Of a stretch of 64,000 bases of DNA, positions 1 through 10,201 are shown in pieces. The translations under genes and the position numbers were made by a program. Positions within the stretch are counted from its first letter, which is position 1, and every line of letters begins with the position of its first letter. Below the pieces are notes generated by a model that ran no database searches, was not told the DNA's origin, and worked only from the letters and a program-made list of their open reading frames with translations. Origin of the DNA: Roseburia hominis. GTDB taxonomy: Bacteria > Bacillota > Clostridia > Lachnospirales > Lachnospiraceae. The stretch is from NCBI GenBank assembly GCA_021771815.1, contig JAETOE010000002.1, positions 62,001 to 126,000 on the forward strand, read 5' to 3'.

Positions 1-18
1 CTTGTCCTTTGCGATCAT
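1..18 (-). CDS. rpsO: Ribosomal protein S15 (first six codons only)
   Basis: Only the first six codons (MIAKDK) lie in the window; the rest runs off the left edge. The start has an AGGAGG ribosome binding site a few bases upstream. The assignment rests on gene order: in many Firmicutes rpsO follows truB and ribF. Its own promoter at 168-196 separates it from the genes upstream. The call is an inference from synteny and a plausible start. Confidence 0.6.
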
Positions 19-167
19 GTTCTGATCCTCCTTCTTGATTTCTTTTGGATGACACAGGGAATGTGCCTCCGGGTCTGCGTTATGCGCCCAACGCCCAAAA
101 ACTTCGGATACTCAGTAAAAGGTCGGAGTGTCCATCTACCGAATATGGGCTAAACTCATACTCTCGC
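19..167 (-). promoter_or_regulatory. 5' leader of rpsO, possible S15 autoregulatory leader
   Basis: This is about 150 nt of untranslated leader between the rpsO promoter and start codon. On the minus strand it holds short inverted repeats, including GCGTT/AACGC around 84-105. S15 represses its own mRNA through leader structures in several bacteria, so a structured leader is expected. I cannot match it to a specific S15-leader class by eye. Confidence 0.3.
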
Positions 168-196
168 ATTATATCACAGCAATGTATGCTTGTAAA
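168..196 (-). promoter_or_regulatory. Promoter of rpsO
   Basis: On the minus strand TTTACA (196-191) is followed after exactly 17 nt by TATAAT (173-168). This is a near-consensus vegetative promoter. It lies just past the stop codon of the NlpC/P60 gene and reads into rpsO. Confidence 0.75.
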
Positions 197-203
197 TGCC
201 TTT

Positions 204-1625
204 TTAATTATTGATAATTCTTACTACCTTTGCCGGTGTTCTGTAGTACGCATTGGAAATCTTGATGCCCGACTTCGGTGAACTTGCATGTACAACCTGT
301 CCGTTGCCGATATAGATTGCCACATGGTTGATGCCGCCGCCGTTGCTGTAGAAGAACAGATCACCCGGCTGTGCTTCCGAAGCGGAAATCGATGCACCGC
401 AGTTCGCCTGTGCACGGGAGGAATGCGGCAGGGAAATACCGTAGTTCGCAAATACGCTCAAAACAAATCCCGAGCAGTCCGCTCCTCTTGTCAGACTCGT
501 ACCTCCCCATACATATGGATTTCCGACAAACTGCGTCGCGTACTGTACCAGGGATACGCGTACATCCGAAACGCCCTGTCCGTAACGAATCTCCGTCATG
601 GTCATCGCCTTCAACAGCTCTGTGGAAATCTCCACATAATCGGTAGATACATAACCCTCGTCGCTGTCGACATTGATCTTCGCCCATCCGTCCAACACTT
701 CAAGAACTTCCAGTTCCTCGCCTTCCGGCATCATCGTGATGATCGTGCAGTCGGTGTTCGGCTGCTCTCTCACGTAAAGCGTCGTCGTCGTTACTTTCGC
801 AATCGTCTGCTTTACTTCCTCTGCACGCGCGAGCGCCACGTCGCCGCTTAAGAGATATTCTGACTTTACATAGCCCTCGACCTTGCCGGAGGAAATCTTC
901 GTCCACTCTCCCTCAACGCCTAAAATCTCGCAGCCTGCATTGTTCGGCATCTTGCCGACAACCGACGCCTCTGTACTCGGCGCCTCTCTGACATTTAAGT
1001 TGCCGTCTACATTTGCCACGCCAAGATTCGTATATCCAAACGCCTGCGCCGCACTCGCCGCCGCTGCGTCTGCTTCTGCCTGACCCGCTGTCACACTTTC
1101 GTCCGCCGCTGCAGTTCCATCCGCTGTCACGCTTCCGTCTGCCGCCGTACCATCTGTCACTGCCGTACCGTCCGCCGCTACAGTTCCATCTGTCACTGCC
1201 GTACCGTCCGCCGCTACAGTTCCGTCCGTCACGCTTCCGTCAACCGCTGCGCCGTCTGTCACGCTTCCGTCAACTGCTACGCCGTCTGTCATTGTCCCGT
1301 CCGTCACGCTTCCGTCCGCTGCCAAAGTTCCGTCCAAAGCGATATCCTGCCCTGTCGCCGTCTTCACTGCATCCAATCCGGTGACTCCGGCAACGCCCGT
1401 CGTCGCATTGCTCAGATAACCGGAAACCTCGCCCGTTACACCGGACGCCACTTTCGTGTTACCGTAGGAACCAAATTCTCCGTCAAACTCGGTGGAAACG
1501 CCTGCGCGCACATCCGCATTCGAAAGCGTCGCTTCCTTCTCCTTTGCCTGACCTGTATATGCCACTGTAAATACCAATGTACCGGTAAGTAATAATCCTG
1601 CTACTTTCATCAATCTTGTCTTCAT
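204..1625 (-). CDS. Secreted NlpC/P60 cell-wall endopeptidase with two SH3 domains
   Basis: This 473-residue protein probably cleaves peptidoglycan stem peptides outside the cell. The start at 1625 has AGGAGG and begins a clear signal peptide (MKTRLMKVAGLLLTG). Then follow a low-complexity stretch of repeated T-D-G-S-V/A-A-V units, two bacterial SH3 domains (around the NVREAP and YVREQP motifs) and a C-terminal NlpC/P60 domain. Catalytic Cys is in the GADCSGF motif and His in the INHVAIY motif. It has its own promoter at 1730-1758. Its position between ribF and rpsO is unusual and suggests an insertion into the translation operon. Confidence 0.9.
   Translation of the reverse strand: MKTRLMKVAGLLLTGTLVFTVAYTGQAKEKEATLSNADVRAGVSTEFDGEFGSYGNTKVASGVTGEVSGYLSNATTGVAGVTGLDAVKTATGQDIALDGTLAADGSVTDGTMTDGVAVDGSVTDGAAVDGSVTDGTVAADGTAVTDGTVAADGTAVTDGTAADGSVTADGTAAADESVTAGQAEADAAAASAAQAFGYTNLGVANVDGNLNVREAPSTEASVVGKMPNNAGCEILGVEGEWTKISSGKVEGYVKSEYLLSGDVALARAEEVKQTIAKVTTTTLYVREQPNTDCTIITMMPEGEELEVLEVLDGWAKINVDSDEGYVSTDYVEISTELLKAMTMTEIRYGQGVSDVRVSLVQYATQFVGNPYVWGGTSLTRGADCSGFVLSVFANYGISLPHSSRAQANCGASISASEAQPGDLFFYSNGGGINHVAIYIGNGQVVHASSPKSGIKISNAYYRTPAKVVRIINN
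1084..1330 (-). repeat. Low-complexity tandem repeats in the NlpC/P60 gene
   Basis: Imperfect tandem units encode alternating DGSVTDG and DGTAVTDG segments, probably a flexible linker between the signal peptide and the SH3 domains. Several units are nearly identical at DNA level (for example around 1150-1225), so copy number may vary between strains. Confidence 0.7.
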
Positions 1626-1729
1626 AAGACCTCCTGATCTTTTCATCCTGAAATTACTGCCAAGTATCTGTTCCATACTTCGCAGATACAACGTACTGTG
1701 CGGATTTCATTTCCGCGATTCCAGATTCC

Positions 1730-1758
1730 AGTATAGCAAGCATATTTTACGCTGTCAA
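1730..1758 (-). promoter_or_regulatory. Promoter of the NlpC/P60 gene
   Basis: TTGACA (1758-1753) and TATACT (1735-1730) are spaced by 17 nt on the minus strand, about 100 nt upstream of the start codon. This would let the hydrolase be transcribed separately from ribF. Confidence 0.75.
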
Positions 1759-1785
1759 CACAATTCTGTAATATTTATGTAATAA

Positions 1786-2712
1786 TTATTCCGCATTTTT
1801 CTCAAAATATGCTCTCCGGTAGGCAATATCATTCTGCATCTGTTCTTTCAGTGCCTCAATGGACGCAAAATGCCTCTCCTCACGCACCCGGCTTATGAAC
1901 TCCACCGTCACGACCTTATCATATACATCCCCCGCGAAATCCAGCAGATGCGTCTCCACTCCGACCGGATTCTTCCCCTCGATCGTAGGCTTGTGCCCCA
2001 CATTTGTAATTCCTCTGTATTTATGTCCGCCGATATAGACCTCCGTGACATACACGCCGTTCGGCGGCAGAAGCTTTTCCCCGGGCGGAAGCTGGTTGAT
2101 CGTCGGAATGCCGATCGTCCTGCCGATCTGATTTCCGTGTGCGACCCTGCCCGTCACAAAGTAACGGTAGCCAAGCAGCCGGTTCGCCCGCTCAATGTTT
2201 CCCGCAGCAATTTCCTCACGCACGAAGGTGCTGCTGATGTCGCGCTCCTCCTCCTTGATCTTCTTCACGACAATGACCTCATATCCATATTGTTTTGCGC
2301 ATTTCTCCAGCAGACGGTAATCCCCCGCACGGTTGTGCCCAAAATGAAAATCCTCGCCGACGGCAATACATTTCACATGAAGCTGGCGCACGATCTTATC
2401 GATAAAGTCCTCCGCTTCCATGCACATGATCTCCGGCGTAAACGGGCACTCCACAAGATAATCGACTCCGAGCTGTTCAAAAATATGCATCTTCTCCTCG
2501 TTTGTCGTAAGCACCTTCGTCTCGACGTGCTGCACATTTTTGCGCGGCGGAATGTCAAAGGTAAAGATCACGCCGCAAAGCCCATCGGCTTTCTTTTCGG
2601 CAAAATATTCAAGGAGCTTCTCATGTCCTCTGTGAATGCCGTCAAACTTTCCGATCGAAATGACCGAATTTTCCTCTATATAAAAGTCCGTTGTATTCCT
2701 GATATATTTCAT
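1786..2712 (-). CDS. ribF: Bifunctional riboflavin kinase / FAD synthetase
   Basis: The 308-residue length is normal for RibF, which converts riboflavin to FMN and FMN to FAD in the cytoplasm. The N-terminal adenylyltransferase domain shows GKFDGIHRGH and the C-terminal kinase domain shows GRTIGIPT. It starts 3 nt after truB, so the two are translationally coupled. The truB-ribF order is typical of Firmicutes. Confidence 0.95.
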   Translation of the reverse strand: MKYIRNTTDFYIEENSVISIGKFDGIHRGHEKLLEYFAEKKADGLCGVIFTFDIPPRKNVQHVETKVLTTNEEKMHIFEQLGVDYLVECPFTPEIMCMEAEDFIDKIVRQLHVKCIAVGEDFHFGHNRAGDYRLLEKCAKQYGYEVIVVKKIKEEERDISSTFVREEIAAGNIERANRLLGYRYFVTGRVAHGNQIGRTIGIPTINQLPPGEKLLPPNGVYVTEVYIGGHKYRGITNVGHKPTIEGKNPVGVETHLLDFAGDVYDKVVTVEFISRVREERHFASIEALKEQMQNDIAYRRAYFEKNAE

Positions 2713-2715
2713 GAT

Positions 2716-3645
2716 CTACATAAACACCTTTAATGGTTTATAGTCTTTCCTGTCGTCCTGATACGCATAAACGCCGATAAACTGTCCGCATGCATCATAG
2801 ACGCGGATCGGCTGCGTCTCCCACTCTTTCCGGTAATCCGAAAACATCTCCTGACGCATCCGGTTGCCGTTGTACAAAAGCTTTTCATATTCTTTCTTTA
2901 CGACCGCCTTCTCGTACTGCATAAATACCGAATCCACCGCATGAAGAAACGGAAATTCCAACGTGTCCCACATCTCCGTCGGAATATTCTCCGTCAGCCC
3001 ACGCACCGTATTCTCGATCTCACCAAGCGTCAGTGCATCCGAAAGCACAAAGTTTCCGACTCTCGTGCGAAGCAGGTCTTCCATGCAGGCGCCGCAGCCA
3101 AGCTTCTCGCCGATATCCTGACAGAGCGTGCGGATATAAGTTCCCTTCGAACACGATACGCGCATCCGCACCCGCGGCAGCTCCACCGCCAGAATCTCAA
3201 TTCCGTAAATTGTGACCGGGCGCGCCGGGCGCGCCACCGTCACACCTGCTCTCGCCAGATCACAGAGTTTTTTTCCGCCGACCTTTAAAGCGGAATACAT
3301 CGGCGGAACCTGCATATAGTCGCCGACAAAGCTTTCCACTGCGCTTCTTACCTCTTCTTCGTCACAGAGTACTTCCCTGCTCGAAAGTTTGATTCCGGTC
3401 GCATCCTGCGTGTCCGTCGTCACACCAAGCAGCATGACCGCCTCGTACTCTTTGGTCTTGTCCGTCAGCAGTTCGCAGACTTTTGTTGCTTTGCCAAGAC
3501 ACACAGGCAACACTCCCTCCGCATCCGGATCGAGTGTCCCTGTGTGCCCGATTTTCTTTGTTTTCAGAATACCCCGCAGCTTTGCCACCACATCGAACGA
3601 GGTATATCCCTTTTCTTTATATACATTGATAATTCCGTTCATCAT
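2716..3645 (-). CDS. truB: tRNA pseudouridine(55) synthase
   Basis: TruB makes pseudouridine 55 in the T loop of most tRNAs. The 309-residue protein has the family signature GHTGTLDPDAEGVLP with the catalytic Asp, and an early NVYKEKGYTSFD motif. Two adjacent ATG codons exist; the first (3645) is better placed behind an AGGA-type binding site. The gene follows nrnA by 15 nt in the translation operon. Confidence 0.95.
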   Translation of the reverse strand: MMNGIINVYKEKGYTSFDVVAKLRGILKTKKIGHTGTLDPDAEGVLPVCLGKATKVCELLTDKTKEYEAVMLLGVTTDTQDATGIKLSSREVLCDEEEVRSAVESFVGDYMQVPPMYSALKVGGKKLCDLARAGVTVARPARPVTIYGIEILAVELPRVRMRVSCSKGTYIRTLCQDIGEKLGCGACMEDLLRTRVGNFVLSDALTLGEIENTVRGLTENIPTEMWDTLEFPFLHAVDSVFMQYEKAVVKKEYEKLLYNGNRMRQEMFSDYRKEWETQPIRVYDACGQFIGVYAYQDDRKDYKPLKVFM

Positions 3646-3660
3646 GTCCGTTTTCCTGTC

Positions 3661-4620
3661 TCACAACTGTTCCGCAATATCCGCGACAACCATCCGGGCG
3701 ATCGCGTCCGCTTCACCGCTCATCGAAAATCCCGCCGCGCGGACATGACCGCCGCCGCCGTATTTCACCGCGATCTTCGCCACATCGACCGTCTCCTTCG
3801 AGCGCGTGCTCACCTTAAAGACGCCGTCGCCTGTCTCATACAAAAAGACTGCGGCCTCCACATCCTTTGTCACGCGAAGCTGGCTCACGATTCCGTCCAG
3901 ATGCCTCGGCAGCACATCGTACTCGCGCATCTCCTCCGCCGTAATGACACTGGAAATACACTTGCCGTCCAGATGCAGTTTGCTCTTAAGCAGCGCAAGC
4001 CCCATAATCCGGTTCTGGTTGTATGTCTTGGTGTAAAAAGTCTCGTCCACAATCTTCGGATAATTAATGCCGAGCTCCATCAGCGCTCCCGCCGTCTCCA
4101 TCGTCTTTCTGGAAGTGCAGGAATACTGGAACACGCCTGTATCATGCACCATTCCGGTGTAAATGCACTCCGCGATTTCCTTCGTGATGCGCTCCTTTGG
4201 AAGAAGCTCGTAAATCAATTCACAGGTCGAACTGGCATTCGGGAAAATATAATTTTCATCGGCAAAGCTCTGATTACTGATATGGTGATCGACGCAGATC
4301 GTCTTTTTCGCAGTTTCGAAAAAATGCGCCGCCTCTCCGAGCCGTCCGGCATCGCCGCAGTCCTGCGCGATAAACAGATCGTATGTCTTCTCCCCGGTGA
4401 AATCCGAAACAATCTCATCGGCATGCGCCATAAATTTAAAAATATTCGGAATCGGCTCAAGGAACACCGTCACTTTCATCTGCGGATACCATATCTTAAT
4501 ATAATTGTAAGTCGCAAGACAGGAACCCACACAGTCGCCATCGGGACGGACATGCCCGCCGATTGCGACTGTGCGCGCCTCCTTTAAATATTCATCAAAA
4601 TTTGTCATGTTAATAACCAT
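3661..4620 (-). CDS. nrnA: DHH-family oligoribonuclease / pAp phosphatase (NrnA-like)
   Basis: This cytoplasmic DHH/DHHA1 phosphoesterase degrades short oligonucleotides and pAp. Visible motifs are GHVRPDGDCVGS (metal site), the VDHH motif and the C-terminal GGGGHVRAAG of DHHA1. The start at 4620 lies just after GGAGAGG; an internal ATG at 4608 is an alternative. The protein is 319 residues, normal for NrnA. It sits between rbfA and truB, a common arrangement. Confidence 0.9.
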   Translation of the reverse strand: MVINMTNFDEYLKEARTVAIGGHVRPDGDCVGSCLATYNYIKIWYPQMKVTVFLEPIPNIFKFMAHADEIVSDFTGEKTYDLFIAQDCGDAGRLGEAAHFFETAKKTICVDHHISNQSFADENYIFPNASSTCELIYELLPKERITKEIAECIYTGMVHDTGVFQYSCTSRKTMETAGALMELGINYPKIVDETFYTKTYNQNRIMGLALLKSKLHLDGKCISSVITAEEMREYDVLPRHLDGIVSQLRVTKDVEAAVFLYETGDGVFKVSTRSKETVDVAKIAVKYGGGGHVRAAGFSMSGEADAIARMVVADIAEQL

Positions 4621-4754
4621 GCCTCTCCGATACCTGCGAACTTTGGGCCGCAGGCACAAATTTGCGTGTGAAAAATCTTCCATATATGGATTTTTCACAC
4701 TATCCTCCGTGCCGCATCCGCCGCGGCATCACAGACCATACCGGAAGCTTTGTC

Positions 4755-5159
4755 TCATTCCTGATCTTCCTCTGCTTTATCCTCCGGCTCTTCTGCCCTG
4801 TCAGGAATATTCTTTGTCACATCGTCGATCATCTTCGACATGCGCACGCCGTACTCGATCGACTGATCCAGGATAAAGGTAATTTCCGGGGTATTCCGGA
4901 GATTAATGTTCCGTGCCAGTTCCCTGCGGATATAGCCCTCCGCACTCCGAAGCCCTGCCAGCGTGCTCTTCTGGGCTTCCTCGTCCCCGAGCACACTGAT
5001 ATATGCCTTGCAGGTCTTAAGATCCGGTGCGACCTCCACAGTCACTACGCTTGTCATCGGTGCAATCCGCGGGTCTTTGATTCCTCCGCGGATAATGTTC
5101 GACAACTCGCGCAGCACTTCCCCGTTGATACGGGTATTCTTAATGCTGTTTTTTCTCAT
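4755..5159 (-). CDS. rbfA: 30S ribosome-binding factor A
   Basis: RbfA assists late maturation of the 30S subunit and 16S rRNA 5' end. The 134-residue protein shows family features: an N-terminal basic segment, DPRI near residue 30, and VSVLGDEEAQK. It lies 10 nt downstream of infB. The C terminus is acidic. Confidence 0.93.
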   Translation of the reverse strand: MRKNSIKNTRINGEVLRELSNIIRGGIKDPRIAPMTSVVTVEVAPDLKTCKAYISVLGDEEAQKSTLAGLRSAEGYIRRELARNINLRNTPEITFILDQSIEYGVRMSKMIDDVTKNIPDRAEEPEDKAEEDQE

Positions 5160-5169
5160 TCCATTCTCC

Positions 5170-8100
5170 TTAACGTGGTACCTCTACCATCGTGTAAGCC
5201 TCCACGATATCAAGTTCCGCGATATCATTAAAGCCTTCAAATACAAGACCGCACTCGTAGCCTGCCTTTACTTCCTTCACGTCGTCCTTGAAACGCTTTA
5301 AGGATGCGAGATCGCCCTCGAAGATCTGCTCGCCCTCGCGGGAGATACGAACCTTGCAGCCTCGCTGGAACACCCCGTCAAGCACATAAGAACCCGCGAT
5401 GTTTCCGACGCCGGAAGCCTTGAAAATCTGACGTACTTCTGCGTGACCGAGCGCCTTCTCCTCGAAGATCGGGTCTAACATTCCCTTCATGGCCGCTTCC
5501 ACGTCCTCGATCGCATTGTAGATGACCTTGTAAAGTCTGACGTCTACATTCTCCTTCTCGGCCGTCACCTTTGCGGTCGGGTCCGGACGCACATTGAATC
5601 CGATGATGATCGCGTTGGAGGCGGAAGCCAGACTGACGTCGGATTCGTTGATCGCACCTACGCCGCCGTGGATCACCTTTACAACGACCTCCTCGTTCGA
5701 CAGCTTCACAAGACTCTGCTTTACTGCCTCGACGGAGCCCTGTACGTCCGCCTTTACGATGATATCAAGCTCCTTTACATTTCCGGACTGAATCTGTGAG
5801 AACAGATCGTCCAACGACATCTTCGCTTTTGTATCCTCGATCAGACGATTCTTGCCCTCGGAAATATAAGTCTCTGCAAACGCTCTCGCTTCTTTTTCCG
5901 TATCCATGGCAACGAAAGTCTCGCCCGCTTCCGGAACAGAAGAGAGTCCCAAAATCTCTACCGGAGTGGACGGTCCCGCCTCCTTGACTCTTCTTCCCTG
6001 ATCGTCGATCATCGCACGTACCTTACCGTAGCAGCTTCCGCATGCCACCGGCTGACCTACCTTTAACGTACCCTTCTGCACCAGCACAGTCGCGACCGCA
6101 CCGCGTCCCTTATCAAGCTGCGCCTCGATGACAAGTCCTCTCGCGTTACGCTTCGGGTTCGCCTTCAGCTCAAGCACATCTGCCGTCAGAAGAATCATCT
6201 CAAGCAAATTCTCGATACCTTCCTTGGTGTGTGCAGATACCGGACAGAATACGGTACTTCCGCCCCAGTCCTCCGGGATCAGTTCATATTCGGAAAGCTC
6301 CTGCTTTACACGCTCAATGTTCGCGCTCGGCTTGTCGATCTTGTTGATTGCAACAATAATCTCTACGCCCGCCGCCTTTGCATGGTTGATTGCCTCGATG
6401 GTCTGCGGCATTACGCCGTCATCCGCTGCGACTACAAGAATCGCGATATCCGTAGAGTTCGCACCGCGCATACGCATCGCCGTAAACGCCTCATGTCCCG
6501 GCGTATCAAGGAACGTAATATTCTGACCGTTGATCGATACCACAGACGCACCGATGTGCTGTGTGATACCGCCTGCCTCCTTGTCTGTCACACGCGTCGA
6601 ACGGATTGCGTCCAGAAGGGACGTCTTACCGTGGTCAACGTGACCCATAACGCAGACAACCGGCGGACGGGACACCAAGGTTTCCTCCGCATCCTCTTCC
6701 TCCTTCAAAAGCTCTGCTATTACGTCAATCTTCTCCTCCGGCTCGCAGATACAGTTGAACTCAAGCGCGATCTCCTCTGCCGTATCATACTCCACTTCCT
6801 GATTTACCGTAACCATCGTTCCCTTTAAGAACAGCTTCTTCACGATCACAGACGGCTGCACCTTCATCTTATCCGCAAGCTCTTTGATCGTAAGCTTCTC
6901 GGGAAGGACTAAAGTCTTGATTACATCCTCTTCCTGCTTCGGCTGCGGCTGCTGGTTCGGCTTTTTCTTGCCGCCGTTCTTCTCAAGGTTGACAAAACGC
7001 TCCTGTTTCTTGCCGCCGAGTGCATCGAACTCACCGCGCTGTCTGCCGTTCTTGCTGCGGTCTTTCTCACGCTCTCTGGACTCTTTGCCGCGAAGTTCTT
7101 CCGAAGACGCCGCAGCTTCTTTGTTGAAACGGTCGATCTCGCGGTCGAGTCTGCCGCCAGGTTGGTTGCCGCGATACGAATTGCCTCGGCTGCCGTTTCT
7201 GTCACCCTGCGCGCCATTCTGATTCGGTCTGCCGTTCTGATAAGGTCTTTGATTTCCATTGGCTCTTCCTCCTCTGCCTCCGGCAAATCCACCGCTCTGT
7301 CCCGGTCTTCTGTCTCCGTTTGCCGGACGACGATTATCCCCTGACGGTCTTCTGTCTCCGTTTGCCGGACGACGGTTATCCCCTGCCGGTCTTCTGTCTC
7401 CGTTCGCCGGACGGCGGTTATCCCCGGTGGAACGATTATCTCCCGTGGAGCGGTTATCCGTGCTCTGCGCATAAACATTCTCGTAGACGTTCTCATAAAC
7501 GTTCTCCACGCGGCGCTGCGGCTTCTTCTCTGCCTCCTGCGGCTTCTTCTCCGCCGCTTTTGCCTTGGCCTCCTTTGCTCTCTCGGCTGCCGCGCGCTCC
7601 GCTTCCTCCGCCGCTTTTGCAGCCTCCGGATTGATCGCGCGCTCAAATGCTTTTCTCACATCGTAATCACTGGTTGGTCTGCTGCCAGCCGGACGACGGT
7701 TCTCTCCCATCGGTCTTCTCTCCCCGTTTGCCGGACGGCGGTTCTCTCCCGGTCTGCCGTTTCCAGCCGGTCTTCTCGCGCCGCCGTGTGCGCCTCCCTG
7801 TTTACTATACTGTGCATTAAATACCGCTGTTATACTGGATTTCTTCTTCGGCCGCTCTGCCCGGTTCTCTGCACCTTCCGATTTCTGCGGCTTTGCCTGC
7901 GCAGCGTCCGTCTTCGTCTGAACGCCGCCGTTCTTCGCCTGTGCAGCGTCTGTTTTCGCCTGCACACCGTCGTTCTTCACCTGTGCAGCGTCCGTCTTCG
8001 CCTGCGCGCCGCCGTTCTTCGCCTGGATAGTATCCGTCTTCGTCTGAACGCCGTCATCTTTCACCTGCGTCTTTTCTTCACTCTGCTTTGGGGCATCCGA

Positions 8101-8289
8101 TCCCGCCTGCCTGGGCTTTGCCTGCGCTTTATTCTTGCCAAATTTACCGCGGATCATCTCCTGCACGTTGTCCTCCACGCTGCTGCTGTGGGATTTAACC
8201 GCATATTCCGTTGTACTTAAAAATTCGATTATCTGCTTATTTTCTATTCCTAACTCTTTTGCAAGTTCGTGAACTCTCATTTTTGCCAT
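5170..8289 (-). CDS. infB: Translation initiation factor IF-2
   Basis: IF-2 is the GTPase that brings fMet-tRNA to the 30S subunit. The start chosen ([14 protein letters not shown]) follows GGAGG; an upstream ATG at 8307 is possible. The first ~400 residues are low complexity, with repeated [11 protein letters not shown]-type units and Arg-rich [11 protein letters not shown] repeats. The G domain shows [23 protein letters not shown] and NKID; the C-terminal domains II-IV are intact. At 1039 residues it is long, as is usual when IF-2 has an extended N terminus. Confidence 0.97.
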   Translation of the reverse strand: MAKMRVHELAKELGIENKQIIEFLSTTEYAVKSHSSSVEDNVQEMIRGKFGKNKAQAKPRQAGSDAPKQSEEKTQVKDDGVQTKTDTIQAKNGGAQAKTDAAQVKNDGVQAKTDAAQAKNGGVQTKTDAAQAKPQKSEGAENRAERPKKKSSITAVFNAQYSKQGGAHGGARRPAGNGRPGENRRPANGERRPMGENRRPAGSRPTSDYDVRKAFERAINPEAAKAAEEAERAAAERAKEAKAKAAEKKPQEAEKKPQRRVENVYENVYENVYAQSTDNRSTGDNRSTGDNRRPANGDRRPAGDNRRPANGDRRPSGDNRRPANGDRRPGQSGGFAGGRGGRANGNQRPYQNGRPNQNGAQGDRNGSRGNSYRGNQPGGRLDREIDRFNKEAAASSEELRGKESREREKDRSKNGRQRGEFDALGGKKQERFVNLEKNGGKKKPNQQPQPKQEEDVIKTLVLPEKLTIKELADKMKVQPSVIVKKLFLKGTMVTVNQEVEYDTAEEIALEFNCICEPEEKIDVIAELLKEEEDAEETLVSRPPVVCVMGHVDHGKTSLLDAIRSTRVTDKEAGGITQHIGASVVSINGQNITFLDTPGHEAFTAMRMRGANSTDIAILVVAADDGVMPQTIEAINHAKAAGVEIIVAINKIDKPSANIERVKQELSEYELIPEDWGGSTVFCPVSAHTKEGIENLLEMILLTADVLELKANPKRNARGLVIEAQLDKGRGAVATVLVQKGTLKVGQPVACGSCYGKVRAMIDDQGRRVKEAGPSTPVEILGLSSVPEAGETFVAMDTEKEARAFAETYISEGKNRLIEDTKAKMSLDDLFSQIQSGNVKELDIIVKADVQGSVEAVKQSLVKLSNEEVVVKVIHGGVGAINESDVSLASASNAIIIGFNVRPDPTAKVTAEKENVDVRLYKVIYNAIEDVEAAMKGMLDPIFEEKALGHAEVRQIFKASGVGNIAGSYVLDGVFQRGCKVRISREGEQIFEGDLASLKRFKDDVKEVKAGYECGLVFEGFNDIAELDIVEAYTMVEVPR

Positions 8290-8306
8290 ATATTTTGTTT
8301 CCTCCA

Positions 8307-8627
8307 TTATTCAGTTGTTAACATCTGTTTCAATTTATCTTCGATCGAATGGGCCAGCCCTTCGTTTGTCACTGCAAGTGATGCCCGGAACTCTTTTCCT
8401 ATGAAGTGTCCAAGTGTCTCCTTATCTCCGTACAAATACATTGGAACCTCATAAAAATCCGTCATGTTCCGAAAGCTCTTTTTCGTGTTCTCCGACGCAT
8501 CAGCCGCCACGATGACCAAATACGCCCTGCCGTCTTTGACCGCTTTCTCCGTGGAAAACTCTCCGCTTGCAACACCACCCGCCTTGGCTGCAATGCCAAG
8601 CATCGACAATACTTTATCTGGTTTCAA
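8307..8627 (-). CDS. ylxQ: L7Ae/L30e-family RNA-binding protein (YlxQ-like)
   Basis: This 106-residue protein resembles the K-turn RNA-binding YlxQ/YbxF family, with [14 protein letters not shown] near the N terminus and [11 protein letters not shown]. It overlaps ylxR by 14 nt and precedes infB, the standard Firmicute location. The partner RNA is unknown. Confidence 0.9.
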   Translation of the reverse strand: MKPDKVLSMLGIAAKAGGVASGEFSTEKAVKDGRAYLVIVAADASENTKKSFRNMTDFYEVPMYLYGDKETLGHFIGKEFRASLAVTNEGLAHSIEDKLKQMLTTE

Positions 8628-8904
8628 ACTCCTCCATCTCCTTTGTCAGCATTTCATATACATCCCCAGGAATTGGCATTTTCAATGATCGTTCCAGACC
8701 CTTGCTCTTAATCGCCTTGCCAAGGCATTCGCTGTTCGGACACAGATAAGCGCCTCTGCCGTTCTTTCTTCCGGTCGTATCCAAAAGAATTTCACTGTCT
8801 GCGCCTTCCTCCGGCGCCGTCTTAATGACCCGTATCATATCCTTCTTGGCCTTCATCTCCCGACAGCCCACGCACTGACGCATTGGAATCTTCCTGTTTG
8901 CCAT
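8614..8904 (-). CDS. ylxR: YlxR family nucleic-acid-binding protein (DUF448)
   Basis: The 96-residue protein has the hallmark PMRQCVGCREMK near its start and GRGAYLCPNSECL in the middle. YlxR proteins bind RNA or DNA and have been reported as regulators in some Firmicutes. Location between nusA and ylxQ is conserved. Confidence 0.92.
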   Translation of the reverse strand: MANRKIPMRQCVGCREMKAKKDMIRVIKTAPEEGADSEILLDTTGRKNGRGAYLCPNSECLGKAIKSKGLERSLKMPIPGDVYEMLTKEMEEFETR

Positions 8905-8927
8905 TCTCTACTCAACTCCTAACGCTC

Positions 8928-10169
8928 TTACTCATCATCTTCCGATGCCGTTTCTTCCTCATCATAACCGCCGTTCTCTGCAGCATCGTCATACTCGCCG
9001 GACTCATCATAGCCGTCGTCTTCCGCGTACTCGCCGGATTCATCATAACCGTCCTCCGCGTACTCGCCGTCATACTCCTCGTCGTAATACTCATCATCCT
9101 CGTACTCGTCGTAATCAAAGAAATCTCCGGACTCTCTCGCCTGCGTCTCGCTCTTAATGTCGATCTTAAATCCGGTCAGGCGCGCCGCAAGACGTGCGTT
9201 CTGTCCCTCTTTGCCGATGGCAAGGGAAAGCTGGTAATCCGGTACAACAACTTTTGCTGATTTCTCCTCCGCGTCCGCGATAACCGAGATGACCTTCGCC
9301 GGGCTTAATGCGTTCTCGATCATCATTGCCGGGTTCTCATTCCATGTGATGATATCGATCTTCTCGCCGCGCAGCTCACCGACAATGGCATTCACTCTTG
9401 CGCCGTTCATACCGACACATGCGCCCACCGGATCGACGTCCGGGTCGTTGGACCACACTGCGATTTTCGTACGGCTTCCCGCCTCACGCGCGATCGCCTT
9501 GATCTCAACGATGCCTTCCTTGACTTCTGTGACCTCCGATTCAAACAAACGCTTCACTAACTCCGGATGCGTTCTTGATACCAGAACCTTCGGTCCCTTG
9601 GAAGTGGACTTGACCTCAAGGATATACACCTTGATACGCTCGGTCGGCTGGAACACCTCGCCGCGCACCTGCTCGTTCTCTGTCAGAATAGCGTCTACCT
9701 TGCCGAGATTGATGCTGACATTTCTGCCGATATAGCGCTGTACAACGCCCGTCACAACATCCTTCTCCATGCTGTAGTACTGATCGAACAGCACCTTGCG
9801 CTCCTCCTCACGGATTTTCTGCAGGATCACGTTCTTTGCATTCTGTGTTGCGATACGTCCGAACTCTTTGGACTGTACCTCAATATTTACGATATCACCC
9901 TCCTCGTACTTGGAATCGATCATCTTCGCATTGACAAGGCTGATCTCCTCCACAGGATCCTCCACCTTCTCAACAACTGTTTTCTCCTGAAATACATGAT
10001 ACTCACAAGTCTCCGGATCAATGCTTACCTTTACGTTCTCGGACTTGCCAAAATGGTTCTTGCACGCCGTCACAAGGGAATTCTCAATCGCCTCAAGCAA
10101 TGTCTCCTTACTGATGTTCTTCTCCTTTTCCAATATGTTCAATGCTTCTAATAATTCATTATTTGCCAT
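8928..10169 (-). CDS. nusA: Transcription termination/antitermination factor NusA
   Basis: NusA modulates pausing, termination and antitermination by RNA polymerase. The 413-residue protein has the N-terminal polymerase-binding domain, S1 domain and two KH domains; EAGSRTKIAVWS and VGACVGMNGARV mark the KH1 region. The final ~60 residues are an extreme Asp/Glu/Tyr tail with repeated GYDESGEY units, longer than the usual Firmicute NusA end. Confidence 0.96.
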   Translation of the reverse strand: MANNELLEALNILEKEKNISKETLLEAIENSLVTACKNHFGKSENVKVSIDPETCEYHVFQEKTVVEKVEDPVEEISLVNAKMIDSKYEEGDIVNIEVQSKEFGRIATQNAKNVILQKIREEERKVLFDQYYSMEKDVVTGVVQRYIGRNVSINLGKVDAILTENEQVRGEVFQPTERIKVYILEVKSTSKGPKVLVSRTHPELVKRLFESEVTEVKEGIVEIKAIAREAGSRTKIAVWSNDPDVDPVGACVGMNGARVNAIVGELRGEKIDIITWNENPAMMIENALSPAKVISVIADAEEKSAKVVVPDYQLSLAIGKEGQNARLAARLTGFKIDIKSETQARESGDFFDYDEYEDDEYYDEEYDGEYAEDGYDESGEYAEDDGYDESGEYDDAAENGGYDEEETASEDDE

Positions 10170-10201
10170 GGTATATCTCCTCCTTATATATTCGTCATCT
10201 A

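Noticed and set aside
6921-7646. Arg-rich 241-residue minus-strand frame inside infB
   Set aside because: It is an out-of-frame shadow of the low-complexity infB N-terminal region.
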